Shown piece by piece: positions 1-8,057 of a stretch of DNA of 45,169 nucleotides. This stretch comes from an uncultured Paracoccaceae bacterium. Its GTDB lineage: Bacteria > Pseudomonadota > Alphaproteobacteria > Rhodobacterales > Rhodobacteraceae. The stretch lies in assembly GCA_947503935.1 (NCBI GenBank), contig CANNFR010000015.1:1-45169 (forward strand). Reading direction: 5' to 3'. Both the position numbers and the translations under genes were made by a program. Each line of letters opens with the position of its first letter. The first letter of the stretch is position 1. The notes beneath the pieces are model-generated. The model did not search any database and was not told the DNA's origin. It saw only the letters and a list, made by a program, of their open reading frames with translations.

Positions 1-93
1 ATCCCACCGACACTCACGATCCGTCCAGGATTTCCGGTGCGTGTGATGGTCACGCGCGATCTGGTTCTCGAGCCACAAGGAGCCGCCCAATGA
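1..93 (+). CDS. trbI: TrbI C-terminus (partial, runs off the left edge)
   Basis: The first bases are open in frame 1 and end with TGA at 91-93. The 30 residues before the stop include TIRPGFPVRVMVTRDLVL, which matches the conserved C-terminus of TrbI, the VirB10-like protein that spans the envelope in trb-type type IV secretion systems. The stop overlaps the next start by four bases (ATGA), so the two genes are translationally coupled. The rest of the gene lies outside the window. The assignment rests on a short but characteristic tail and on the DUF2274 gene that follows, the usual neighbour of trbI in alphaproteobacterial ICEs. Confidence 0.75.
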   Translation: MPPTLTIRPGFPVRVMVTRDLVLEPQGAAQ

Positions 94-338
94 CAAAGCT
101 GAAGCTTGGCAATATCCGGGACGACAAGCCTGTGAAGCTGACCATAGAATTGCCCGCGCAGGTTCATCGCGACCTGACCGCTTATGCGGAGATCCTCGAG
201 GTTGAAAACGGCGAGAGATTGGAGCCCGCTAAGCTGGTCGCACCGATGCTGGAGCGCTTCATGAAGACAGACCGCGGGTTTGCCAAACTCAGGAAAGAGC
301 ACCGTTCCGTTTCGCCTCGATCCGAGCAAGAGAGATAA
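90..338 (+). CDS. DUF2274 family protein, last gene of a trb operon
   Basis: An 82-residue protein of unknown biochemical role. The N-terminus MTKLKLGNI followed by DDKPVKLTIELP and a helix with LTAYAE is typical of DUF2274, a short family whose genes follow trbI in alphaproteobacterial conjugative elements. The LTIELP strand followed by helices suggests a ribbon-helix-helix-like fold; that is inference. The start is fixed by the ATGA overlap with trbI. Its last 50 bases overlap the 3' end of the convergent LysR gene. It marks the end of a mating-pair-formation operon and so shows that the left edge of the window is itself ICE DNA. Confidence 0.8.
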   Translation: MTKLKLGNIRDDKPVKLTIELPAQVHRDLTAYAEILEVENGERLEPAKLVAPMLERFMKTDRGFAKLRKEHRSVSPRSEQER

Positions 339-1212
339 ACCGGCGAAGCGCCGGGTTATCGTTCTCGGGACGCCAAACCAAGGAAAACGGGATATGATCG
401 GCCTCATCACGAATTGGTACAAAGGTCACGTTCGGATACGTTAAACCTCGCCAGTGATCCGTAACCAAGCTGACCCCAAGACCAAGGCCAACCAGGCTCA
501 TGATGCCCTCGCGTCCTAGCCTATGCCGTCTCACTTTTACCGAGCGCCCGAGATCGCTCAGTCGGCGAATTACGTAGTCATGAATTTCCGGGCCGGGCTC
601 GCGGGCGCTAACTATAAAACGCTGGTCCGATAATGTGGACCACGCCAATGCGGGCTGTATCGCTAAAGGATGATGACTAGGAACCGCCAGAAACACGTGT
701 TCCTTTGCGAGGATCAATTTGTCAAAGTCATTATAGTCGGGCTCTCCCGAAACACATACCAGATCAATCCGAAGATGACTTAGCATCGTCATCAACTCAC
801 TACGATCCGTTTCCAGCAGACAAATCTCCACCTGCGGATGCCTGTCGAGAAATCGTTGCAGCAACGTCCGAATTGGGCCTGCCGAGAGCGACGCGATGAT
901 GCCGATCTGTAAATGACCGTTCTTGGCGACGCCCGCTGACCTCGCGGCATCGACTGCAAAGTTGACCTCATCCATAATCAGTCTGACACGAAGCGCAAAA
1001 CACTCGCCAGCGACAGTTAGCCTAGCGCCTGAAGGACGCCGCTCGAAGAGCGAAACCCCCAAAGTGTCCTCAAGCTTCTGAATGCGGCGGCTGATCGCAG
1101 ATTGTCCAATATCAAGCGCAGCCGCAGCGCGGTGAAAGCTGCCCGCTTCCGCAACAGTAAGAAAGCATGACAACTGTGCTGTTTGAACATCTGGCCACAT
1201 GCGACGTTTCAT
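289..1212 (-). CDS. LysR-family transcriptional regulator
   Basis: At 307 residues this is normal LysR length. The N-terminal winged helix-turn-helix (about residues 8-66) contains FLTVAEAGSFHRAAAALDI, then SAISRRIQKLEDTLGVSLFERR, the family signature. A substrate-binding domain follows (about 95-300). It is convergent with the trb operon and overlaps the DUF2274 gene by 50 bases. It lies downstream of the metabolic operon on the same strand, separated by a 472-base gap that probably carries its own promoter. Ligand and targets cannot be read from sequence. It may control the trb genes or the neighbouring operon. Confidence 0.9.
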   Translation of the reverse strand: MKRRMWPDVQTAQLSCFLTVAEAGSFHRAAAALDIGQSAISRRIQKLEDTLGVSLFERRPSGARLTVAGECFALRVRLIMDEVNFAVDAARSAGVAKNGHLQIGIIASLSAGPIRTLLQRFLDRHPQVEICLLETDRSELMTMLSHLRIDLVCVSGEPDYNDFDKLILAKEHVFLAVPSHHPLAIQPALAWSTLSDQRFIVSAREPGPEIHDYVIRRLSDLGRSVKVRRHRLGREGIMSLVGLGLGVSLVTDHWRGLTYPNVTFVPIRDEADHIPFSLVWRPENDNPALRRFISLARIEAKRNGALS

Positions 1213-1684
1213 ACATGCGGCTCGGAAAAGTCTCCTCCAGATTTCAAACTCAGTTTTATAGAATACGGATCAATTCCGTTAGATCAACGAGCCAAGTCGT
1301 GGCCGTTTGGCTGGGCGCAGCGTTCGTGGCGGCCAGAAATATCTAAGGTCATCTTACCCATTGCAATCGCACCGTCGACTGCCGGTTCTTCGGACCATAA
1401 TTTGGGACGTTTTTTAGAGGCTTCCTATTGATCAACGACTAGGCATTGGCATGAGTTCTCTGCTTTGTGCTCCGCGAAGTCATTTCGCCAAATTGATTGT
1501 GCAGGGCCCATACCACTTTCGACAAAGAGCAATTTTGCCGCTCCCGCGGCATCGCAAACGCGCGAACCAAACCGAACCAAGCCCAATATTTTGGGAATAC
1601 TGTTTGCAGAGTCCTAGGCGTGATTGCTTTCAGAACACCGCTCCTTAGGTCTAGCTACTGGTAGGAGCCAGACTTAGACGACAT
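1213..1684. other. Intergenic region without a recognised gene
   Basis: The 472 bases lie between the stop of the metallo-hydrolase gene and the start of the LysR gene, both on the minus strand. Short open frames at 1183-1431 and 1451-1648 (plus) have no recognisable protein features and no convincing ribosome binding site. The region is more AT-rich than its flanks. It most likely holds the LysR promoter and the end of the metabolic transcript. No clear intrinsic terminator is visible. Confidence 0.5.
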
Positions 1685-2596
1685 TCACCTTTCCCGCAGC
1701 AATTCTTCAGCGATAGCTTGAGCATTGAGACGCATGAAATCAGGAATCGGCGCAACAGGCTCCTGACCGGGATGGAGCAATTCGAACTCCTCGGCGACTT
1801 CGGTCGCTTCTTCATCCGTAAATACACCATCTTCGATACGAACGCGAACGAGGCCATGCATATCCGTGATCCATACAGCCTGTTCTTCCGCCAGTTTGGA
1901 GAGAGGAGCTTGGGCGCCGTGACCCGGGTACGCAATTGTTTGATCGCGCCCATATTTCTGGGTGACGTAATCCAGTTGCCGGAGCCACTGAGTTGTGCGT
2001 TGCTCGAGCAGAAAGCCTTTCTTGTCATTATCCGTTAAGTCACCCACGAAGACTGCGCCGTTCTGCTGATCGTAGAAGATCGTCATGGCGATGGACTCGC
2101 CCGCTCCGATATCGTCAACCGTGAGCGCAATATCTCCAAAGCGTAGAACCTCCCCATCGACCACCACTCGAGTGACTGCGGCAAGCTGTGTTGGATAAGC
2201 GTCGCCATTCACGCGGCGCGCAAAGGCAAACATCCCAAGGCTATCGCTTTGCATCTCATCGGCGGTGGCTTGGAGCGCAACGACTGGGGTGTCGGGAAAG
2301 GCTTGCAGTATAGATGGGATCCCTCCGACATGGTCTGGATGCGGATGAGTGATGAGGATGGCGAGAAGCGGCTTGCCTGTCGCCTCGATGCGCTCCGCCA
2401 AGTCCTGGCCGGCTTGAATGGTTCGCTGGCCATCTATCAACACGACGCCATCCTCACCTTCGAGTATCCATGTATTCACACTGCCGGGTCCCGGCTCGTG
2501 GAACCGCTCGATCTCATACGCCCATGCGGGAATGGCCAGCGTCATGATCAATGTGACTGTTCCGACGAAGCGGGCTGCGAATGGCAAGGTCTTCAT
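1685..2596 (-). CDS. Secreted MBL-fold metallo-hydrolase
   Basis: A 303-residue protein with a Sec signal peptide (about residues 1-26, likely cleavage after AWA). The zinc-binding motif THPHPDH near residue 85 is the HxHxDH signature of metallo-beta-lactamase-fold hydrolases. Further ligands are suggested by GDLTDND and by YPGHGA near residue 225. Substrates of the family range from lactones and thioesters to beta-lactams, so the reaction here is unknown; a periplasmic hydrolase is the safe reading. AAGGA precedes the ATG at a suitable distance. It is the last gene of the leftward operon, 46 bases after the MFS gene. Together with two secreted propeller proteins it suggests that part of the pathway is periplasmic. 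Confidence 0.85.
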   Translation of the reverse strand: MKTLPFAARFVGTVTLIMTLAIPAWAYEIERFHEPGPGSVNTWILEGEDGVVLIDGQRTIQAGQDLAERIEATGKPLLAILITHPHPDHVGGIPSILQAFPDTPVVALQATADEMQSDSLGMFAFARRVNGDAYPTQLAAVTRVVVDGEVLRFGDIALTVDDIGAGESIAMTIFYDQQNGAVFVGDLTDNDKKGFLLEQRTTQWLRQLDYVTQKYGRDQTIAYPGHGAQAPLSKLAEEQAVWITDMHGLVRVRIEDGVFTDEEATEVAEEFELLHPGQEPVAPIPDFMRLNAQAIAEELLRER

Positions 2597-2642
2597 GGTC
2601 TATTTCCTTTCGAAAAAGTTTCGGGCGGCCGCACGCGATGCA

Positions 2643-4397
2643 TCAGACATCCATCGTGGTCGGGCCGATAAGAGTGTGCGGTAGATCGGTGGGTCGTGAT
2701 GCCGTCGGTTGAGCCTTCTTCCGCCCTGCGCCGATCCAGTGGACCACACGCGGTTCGCTCTCCTCTTGCAAGGTCGCACGAAGCATTTGCTCCAACTCAA
2801 CCGCTTCGGCTGACTGCCGGTTGCGTTGTCGCAGGTGGTCGTCCCAGGTTGCCACCAGGTTCACTTCCATGAAGCGCCTTGGCTCGCCGCCGTGTTCGAA
2901 CAAGTCCCATGTCACTGTCCCGCTGGCACGGCGCGTGCTTGCGATGCGGCATATGATTTCGTGGAATCGCTCCTCCATGCCTTGCAGAACAGCATATTGC
3001 ACTGTCACGAGGATCGGGCCGTCAGTCGGGTCGATGTCGGCATTGATGTTGGGTTCTGGCCAAACGGCGGCTCGGGTCGCGCTTGACGGCGCTTTGGCTT
3101 TCGGCATGGGCCACACAAACGTTACGGCGGTTCCGACAAGCTGCAACACGCCGGCCGAGACAAGAGCTGCGGTGAGGTCGATAATATCGGCCAAGGCGCC
3201 CCACAGCAGGCTTCCCGCGCCCATACCGACAGCGAAAACCATCATGAACAAAGAGGTTGCGCGACCTCTGATCCAACCAGGAACCGCGACCTGCACCCCC
3301 GCCGTTAGCAGCGCCATGCAGATCATCCAGCCCATTCCAGCCAAGATCATGGCGGGAACCGCTAAAGCAGGCGCGAGTGCGAGGAGGCCAATCGCAGCGC
3401 CGAGGAATACGCCAGCCATCCCGACCAGATGCGCATCATCGGCCCGCTTACGCATGGCCGCCAGCGCAACACCAGCGATGAGTGAGCCGATCCCGACAGC
3501 GGCCAGAAGCAAACCATACACTTCAGGCCCAGCTTGCAGGTCACGCCGGGCGACCAGTGGCAAAAGTGCCCAAAGCGCGCTCGCTGGAACGGCAAAGAGG
3601 GCCGTTCGCACGAGCAGGCTACGCAGGCTGGGTGCGTTGCGAGCATAGCGCAGACCGGCACGCAGCGCCGCCAAAGCCCGTTCGCGGCCGATCTGGAGTT
3701 CTCCCAGAGCAGCCTGCGTGCTCGCAGCTTTCGCAAAGAAGAGTACGCCAACGACACCAGCGAAGCTTACCGCGTTGAGCAGGAAAACCGCGCCCGGACC
3801 TATCGCAGCGACCAGGACGCCGCCGAGCGCTGGACCAACGGCGCGGGCGAGGTTGAAGGAGATGCCGTTGAGAACGAGCGCCTGCGTTAAATCATCCTCG
3901 CCGACAATGTCAGCAATCATGGCTTGAAAGGTGGGCAGCGAAAATGCGGCAGCAGCCGCTAGCGCGAAGGTCAGCCCCAAGAGAAGGGTCGGCGTCATCG
4001 CGCCCGATATCGTCACCAGGCCGAGCACGACCGTGACCAGCAGCATCGCGATCTGAGCGCCGAGCAGGAGCCGCCGCCGGTCATAGAGGTCCGCCATCAC
4101 TCCGGCGGGCAAAACCAGGAGCGCCATTGCTGCCATCGCAGCAGATTGCACGAGTGCGACAAGAGTGGCGCTCGGCGTAAGTTCGGTCATGAGCCAGGCA
4201 CGCCCGACATCTTGAACCCAGGTTCCAAAATTCGAGACCGTGGTGGCGATGAAGAGGGCCAAAAAGAGGCGGTTGCGCAGCGGAGCGAGCGCTGAACCCG
4301 TCTCGCGTTCCGTAGGCTCTAATTCGGTCGGTGTATGAGACCCGGTGCCGACCGGCGACGCTTCGTCCGCACTTGCTTGATCGGCTTCGCCAGGCAT
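2643..4397 (-). CDS. MFS transporter fused to a C-terminal monooxygenase-like (ABM) domain
   Basis: A 584-residue inner-membrane protein. Residues about 1-40 are hydrophilic. Residues 40-425 form about 12 hydrophobic segments with the loop DLYDRRRLL after helix 2, typical of drug/siderophore exporters (MFS_3, EntS-like). Residues about 445-550, with VTVQYAVLQGMEERFHE and RFMEVNLVATWDDHLRQ, look like a ferredoxin-fold domain of the antibiotic-biosynthesis-monooxygenase type, a fusion known in this transporter family. The tail is low-complexity. The start lies one base after the upstream stop and has only a weak ribosome binding site, so translation is probably coupled. Export of a pathway product or toxic intermediate is inference. 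Confidence 0.85.
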   Translation of the reverse strand: MPGEADQASADEASPVGTGSHTPTELEPTERETGSALAPLRNRLFLALFIATTVSNFGTWVQDVGRAWLMTELTPSATLVALVQSAAMAAMALLVLPAGVMADLYDRRRLLLGAQIAMLLVTVVLGLVTISGAMTPTLLLGLTFALAAAAAFSLPTFQAMIADIVGEDDLTQALVLNGISFNLARAVGPALGGVLVAAIGPGAVFLLNAVSFAGVVGVLFFAKAASTQAALGELQIGRERALAALRAGLRYARNAPSLRSLLVRTALFAVPASALWALLPLVARRDLQAGPEVYGLLLAAVGIGSLIAGVALAAMRKRADDAHLVGMAGVFLGAAIGLLALAPALAVPAMILAGMGWMICMALLTAGVQVAVPGWIRGRATSLFMMVFAVGMGAGSLLWGALADIIDLTAALVSAGVLQLVGTAVTFVWPMPKAKAPSSATRAAVWPEPNINADIDPTDGPILVTVQYAVLQGMEERFHEIICRIASTRRASGTVTWDLFEHGGEPRRFMEVNLVATWDDHLRQRNRQSAEAVELEQMLRATLQEESEPRVVHWIGAGRKKAQPTASRPTDLPHTLIGPTTMDV

Positions 4398-4398
4398 T

Positions 4399-4830
4399 CT
4401 ACGGGGTCCGCGCTGCAGCTACAGCGAAAGTGTTCTCGAAGAACTGACCGCCCGCAATCCGCCCACCCTTCATATCGAAGCGGGCGCACCAATCGCTGTC
4501 GGCAAGCTTGCCTGTCTGCTTATGACGGAACAGGAAATGCCCTTCGACATAGACCCGCTGTCCCGCTTCGGCGAAGGAATGCGGGGTGAATTCCTCAACG
4601 TCGAACTCACCGAAGAGTTTGCTGTACAGTTCGGCGTAACCTTCTTCACCTTCATGGACGTATCCGGCCCAGGGGATTGCGGCGCGCAATTCATCGTTCC
4701 CAGCTGAGCCCGTAACGAAGCGAAAGTCGCCGTGACCGTAAAGCCGGAACCCTTCATCCGCTCTGCCAGCATATTGCAGTTCGAAGAAATGCCGGACCTT
4801 CTCAACATTTGATGGCTCACTGCCGCTCAT
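4399..4830 (-). CDS. NTF2-like (SnoaL-type) protein, paralogue of the gene at 8771-9265
   Basis: A 143-residue cone-shaped alpha+beta barrel of the NTF2/SnoaL superfamily, which includes ketosteroid isomerases, epoxide hydrolases and non-catalytic binding proteins. It shares with the protein at 8771-9265 the segment AIPWAG, a G..V.V.G...F..K.TG..ADSD block, and an ending with FFENTFAVA. The two are paralogues inside one operon. ATGA at 4827-4830 couples it to the upstream NADP-binding gene. The catalytic residues cannot be assigned with confidence. Confidence 0.85.
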   Translation of the reverse strand: MSGSEPSNVEKVRHFFELQYAGRADEGFRLYGHGDFRFVTGSAGNDELRAAIPWAGYVHEGEEGYAELYSKLFGEFDVEEFTPHSFAEAGQRVYVEGHFLFRHKQTGKLADSDWCARFDMKGGRIAGGQFFENTFAVAAARTP

Positions 4831-5438
4831 CGGTCCGTTTCCATGTGATGCCGGACCAGTGCCCAGTCACGTCCAGTCCGGCCAGTCCCCGCAAGGTTGA
4901 TCCAGATCATGGCGAGGGCCTCAAGCAGGTGGGATTGCCGTATGGAGCCGAGGTATTGTGGGTCGAAGCCAGCATCACTGACAACTTGCTCGGCGATGCT
5001 GCGGCTTTCGCCATCGGGACCGGCAATGAGCATGAAGGGCTTAACTCCGCCGAAGGAGTCTGGCTCCGCCAGCACTTCGACGCCCACCTGATTGAAACTC
5101 TTGTAAACATCGGCTGCCTTTGCCCAGCCAGCGATAATTTCACCCGCAGACTGGCCCGGCTTCAAAGCAATGCGCGGACCCTCATCGCCCATGTCGACGG
5201 CGTTGGTTGCGTCGATGAGAACCTTGCCCGTCAGATCGCCCGCCGCCGCGATGACCGGCTCGGCTGCGGAGTACGGGACCGCAAGAAGTACGACAGCTGC
5301 ATCCGATACGGCATCAGCGAACGACATCTCGCCATTCTTCGGTGCACGCACGCCATAGACGACCTCGTGTCCGGCTGCGGCAAGTATGCCGCCAATGCCT
5401 CGTCCGACGCCGCCAGCGCCCAAAACTGCAATCTTCAT
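4827..5438 (-). CDS. NAD(P)-binding oxidoreductase, F420-dependent NADP reductase-like
   Basis: At 203 residues it is close to the usual length of the NADPH-dependent F420 reductase-like family. It starts with the dinucleotide motif AVLGAGGVGRGIGGILAAAG (residues 4-23), followed by VVYGVR, where the Arg suggests NADP preference. VLIDATNAV and YKSFNQVGVEVLAEP match the family. Members act on F420 or unrelated substrates, so the reaction is open. It overlaps both neighbours by four bases (ATGA) and is thus translationally coupled in the operon. Confidence 0.8.
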   Translation of the reverse strand: MKIAVLGAGGVGRGIGGILAAAGHEVVYGVRAPKNGEMSFADAVSDAAVVLLAVPYSAAEPVIAAAGDLTGKVLIDATNAVDMGDEGPRIALKPGQSAGEIIAGWAKAADVYKSFNQVGVEVLAEPDSFGGVKPFMLIAGPDGESRSIAEQVVSDAGFDPQYLGSIRQSHLLEALAMIWINLAGTGRTGRDWALVRHHMETDR

Positions 5439-6304
5439 GATGCTACCTCCGTTTGGAATTCTTGCGCGAAATCCCCGGCGAAGTCTCTGAATGATCGTGC
5501 AGGACGACCGGTCAAACGTTTCACACTGTCGCTGACTGTGCCCAGTTCTCCCGCCTTCAGCTCGGCGTCGAGTTCGAGCTCCGCGTCGGCATAGGCTTCG
5601 CTCTGTCCAAAGGAGAGCAGTCGCCGCTTGTGCTCTTCAGGCGTAATATCTTCATGGTGTATCGAGCGACCTAGAACGTTAGATAAAACGTCGGCTTGCT
5701 GCTGGAACGACAGGGCCTCCGGGCCAGTCAAGAGATAGGCCTGACCGTCATGGCCGTCTTCGGACAACACGGCCGCCGCACAGGCGGCGATATCTCGCGT
5801 GTCGATAACGCTGACATTCGCGTCGCCCACCGGGAGGCCGAATACGCCGTCCGACTTTATCGGTTCGGTGAACCAGAACAGATTCTGCATGAACACGTTT
5901 GGTCTCAGGAAGGTCCAGGCAAGGCCCGATGCGCGGATCGCATCCTCGACCGGTCGATGCCAATGTCCGAAGCCGAAGGTGGGCTCCTGATCAGCTGCAA
6001 TGACCGAGAACTTGACGATCCGCTTGATGCCTGCCGCCTTGGCGGCTTCGACCGCTGCCAACTCGCGAGTGGGCAACGCCGGATCGGCAGAAGAAATCAG
6101 CATCAGCGTCCGTGCGCCGCGCATCGCAGGCGCGAGCGTTTCGGGCGCGTCGAAGTCGCCCCGAACCAGTTCGACACTATCAGGGAGCCGTCCGCGTGCC
6201 CGATCGGGATCGCGTACCATGCCGCGCACTGCGGCACCGCGTTCGGCCAGTAGACGAACGATTTCCGATCCGTTACCGCCTGTAGCTCCTGTCACAACAA
6301 TCAT
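5435..6304 (-). CDS. NmrA-like atypical SDR, NAD(P)H-binding
   Basis: A 289-residue Rossmann protein. It begins with VTGATGGNGSEIVRLLAERG (the GxxGxxG motif, residues 4-23), followed by VRDPDRA. Atypical-SDR hallmarks such as IKRIVKFSVIAAD and WTFLRPNVFMQN are present; the classical YxxxK is replaced, as usual in the NmrA group. Members act as azoreductase/quinone-oxidoreductase-like enzymes or redox sensors. It overlaps both neighbours by ATGA. The substrate is unknown. Confidence 0.85.
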   Translation of the reverse strand: MIVVTGATGGNGSEIVRLLAERGAAVRGMVRDPDRARGRLPDSVELVRGDFDAPETLAPAMRGARTLMLISSADPALPTRELAAVEAAKAAGIKRIVKFSVIAADQEPTFGFGHWHRPVEDAIRASGLAWTFLRPNVFMQNLFWFTEPIKSDGVFGLPVGDANVSVIDTRDIAACAAAVLSEDGHDGQAYLLTGPEALSFQQQADVLSNVLGRSIHHEDITPEEHKRRLLSFGQSEAYADAELELDAELKAGELGTVSDSVKRLTGRPARSFRDFAGDFAQEFQTEVAS

Positions 6305-7278
6305 TGCACCGCCTCCTCTTCGTTTCGGTTGAATTGCAATCGAACGAGTGTCGCCTCACCTGTGCCGCCGATGAACACCCCGCCCGTGCCCAGGGCGTAG
6401 AGCGTGCGCCCATCCGGCGACAGTTCGACGGCAGTCGCGCCGTTGACATCCTGATCGAGGACAGGTTCCACGCTGCCATCGCGATTGCGGACCAGCACGA
6501 CGTCCGTGTGCGGCGCAAAGAACAAACGTCCGTCGGAGGCGTGCTTGAAATCGTCGATCGCGGGTAAGTTCGCGACCAATTCGAGGTCGCCGGAGGGCGC
6601 ATCGTCTTCACCGATGCCGAGCCGATAGAGCGACGCGTTTGCGGAATTCGCGAGATAGAGCGCGCCTTTATATATTTGGAGGCCGTTGAGCCCAAAGCCC
6701 GATGGATCGCTTGGCGCAAGCCCCGCGTCCTCGAACCAGATCGATGCTTCGCCCGATTGCAGATCGACGCGCCAGATTCGGCCGCTCGCGGAATCGCCGA
6801 GAAGAACGACACTGCCGGACAACAATGCCATGCCATTCAGTGCTACTGCCTGCGAAATTTCGATCGCTTCTAGAACGTCTCCATCGGGCGTGACGATCAT
6901 CAGGACGTTGCCGAGACCCTCTTCGGTCGGGTCCGCCATCGACCTGCGATGCGCGAGAACGACGAAGTCTGTGTCGCGGGCGACGACATTCATCGCGTGA
7001 GCGCCCAGATCGATAGGTGGCCGCAGGCCTTCGTCCGGTCGCCATATCTCCAAACGCTTCGCAGTGTAATTGGTGAACACCACATCGCCATTCGGCGCGA
7101 TCTCGAGGTTCTCCAGAAAGGTCCCCGGCTCAAAACGGGCAAGCGTCTCCGCACGAGCACCGGTTTCCGCCTGGGAGACCCCGCCGGAACAGGCGACGAT
7201 CAGTACGAGCGATGCCGCAAGGCCAGCCGCGCGCATCTGCCCGATCGCTCGCAGGGCATGGTTCAGATCGAGGCTCAT
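6301..7278 (-). CDS. SMP-30/gluconolactonase-like beta-propeller lipoprotein
   Basis: A 325-residue protein. The N-terminus ends in LVLIVAC (Cys30), a lipoprotein lipobox, so it should be lipid-anchored in the periplasm. The mature part is a six-blade propeller of the SMP-30/LRE type: repeated strands such as LEIAPNGDVVFTNY, NGLQIYKGALYLANS and VELSPDGRTLYALGTGG. Relatives bind a divalent metal and hydrolyse lactones; others are strictosidine-synthase-like. It is paralogous to the propeller at 12214-13590 (FEPGTFLENLEIAPNGD against FEKGSFLESVIVLPNGD). ATGA overlaps on both sides place it in the operon. Confidence 0.8.
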   Translation of the reverse strand: MSLDLNHALRAIGQMRAAGLAASLVLIVACSGGVSQAETGARAETLARFEPGTFLENLEIAPNGDVVFTNYTAKRLEIWRPDEGLRPPIDLGAHAMNVVARDTDFVVLAHRRSMADPTEEGLGNVLMIVTPDGDVLEAIEISQAVALNGMALLSGSVVLLGDSASGRIWRVDLQSGEASIWFEDAGLAPSDPSGFGLNGLQIYKGALYLANSANASLYRLGIGEDDAPSGDLELVANLPAIDDFKHASDGRLFFAPHTDVVLVRNRDGSVEPVLDQDVNGATAVELSPDGRTLYALGTGGVFIGGTGEATLVRLQFNRNEEEAVQ

Positions 7279-7955
7279 CCGACCATCCCCGTGATTTCAG
7301 AGCCATCCACGTCGCGCATCAGCCGCGGCCAGACGAGCCACTGCCACCAAGTGTGGGCTATCGAAAAAAGGCTCGCATGATGTTTGCCGCCGTCCGCAAT
7401 TCGCTCGTCGGCCGGATCGGTCGGCAGGACAAGCGTGTAGGCGTCGGTCTCTTCAATCGCACGAACGTCGAGATCCGGGTGGAACGTCCCCCCCATCTCG
7501 CTCTCCAGCGTCTTGCGCGGATCGGACAACAGCGCCGCCCGCCAGTCGGGATCGGTCCAGCTGCGCCCGATGATCTGGACATTGAGCGCGCCGAGAAAGG
7601 GATCGACCGCCGCACCATGCTCGCGGCGCATCCACCAGTAGAAGGCATGCGCCAGCATCCACCAGTCGGAAATCTGTTCGTAGCGATACCAGAGCTCGGC
7701 CTCGGGCGGCACGCGCGGGACGACGAAGATGAATTCGTCGGGAGACTTATCGACGATCCGAACATCTATGCCTTTCGGCTCCGGCAAGCCGGTAAACTCA
7801 AAGTAGGTCTTCGGGCTCTGGACGAGTTCTTTCCGTAGCGCGGCGTCCTGCCACGTAAGATGTCCGAGTTCGGCTGCGAGAGACTCGCGGTAGGGACCGA
7901 AGGTGCGAACATCGATACCGCTCCAATTGTTCTTGGTTCTCAAATTTTGAGTCAT
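7275..7955 (-). CDS. Tandem NHLP-like (nitrile-hydratase-alpha-like) repeat protein
   Basis: A 226-residue protein made of two copies of about 90 residues. Repeat 1 (about 26-111) has DAALRKELVQSPKTYFEFTG, GIDVRIVDKSPDEFIFVVP and an aromatic helix AHAFYWWM. Repeat 2 (about 124-212) has DPDWRAALLSDPRKTLESE, DLDVRAIEETDAYTLVLP and AHTWWQWL. Each matches the fold of nitrile hydratase alpha and of NHLP leader peptides. The cysteine cluster that binds the metal in nitrile hydratase (CxxCSC) is absent, and there is no Gly-Gly leader cleavage site with a core peptide. No RiPP modification enzyme is seen nearby. It could be a scaffold, binding protein or divergent enzyme. It overlaps the next gene by ATGA and follows the SDR gene by 102 bases. 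Confidence 0.6.
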   Translation of the reverse strand: MTQNLRTKNNWSGIDVRTFGPYRESLAAELGHLTWQDAALRKELVQSPKTYFEFTGLPEPKGIDVRIVDKSPDEFIFVVPRVPPEAELWYRYEQISDWWMLAHAFYWWMRREHGAAVDPFLGALNVQIIGRSWTDPDWRAALLSDPRKTLESEMGGTFHPDLDVRAIEETDAYTLVLPTDPADERIADGGKHHASLFSIAHTWWQWLVWPRLMRDVDGSEITGMVG

Positions 7956-8057
7956 ATCAGTCCTGCTCCTTCTCGTGTTTTGGTCGAAAGCAAACTATCG
8001 GTGCCCATCGGCTCGCCGGGCTCTCTTTCGAAGATTGACGTGCCATCTCATCTCTGG

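Noticed and set aside
1183-1648. Two short plus-strand frames (82 and 65 codons) upstream of the metallo-hydrolase stop
   Set aside because: No ribosome binding site, no family features, and they run against the strand of all neighbouring genes.
7275-7955. A functional nitrile hydratase alpha subunit
   Set aside because: The CxxCSC metal-binding cluster is missing and no beta subunit gene is adjacent.
7275-7955. A RiPP precursor with an NHLP leader
   Set aside because: Two leader-like repeats but no Gly-Gly site followed by a core peptide, and no cyclodehydratase, LanM, radical-SAM or peptidase-exporter gene nearby.
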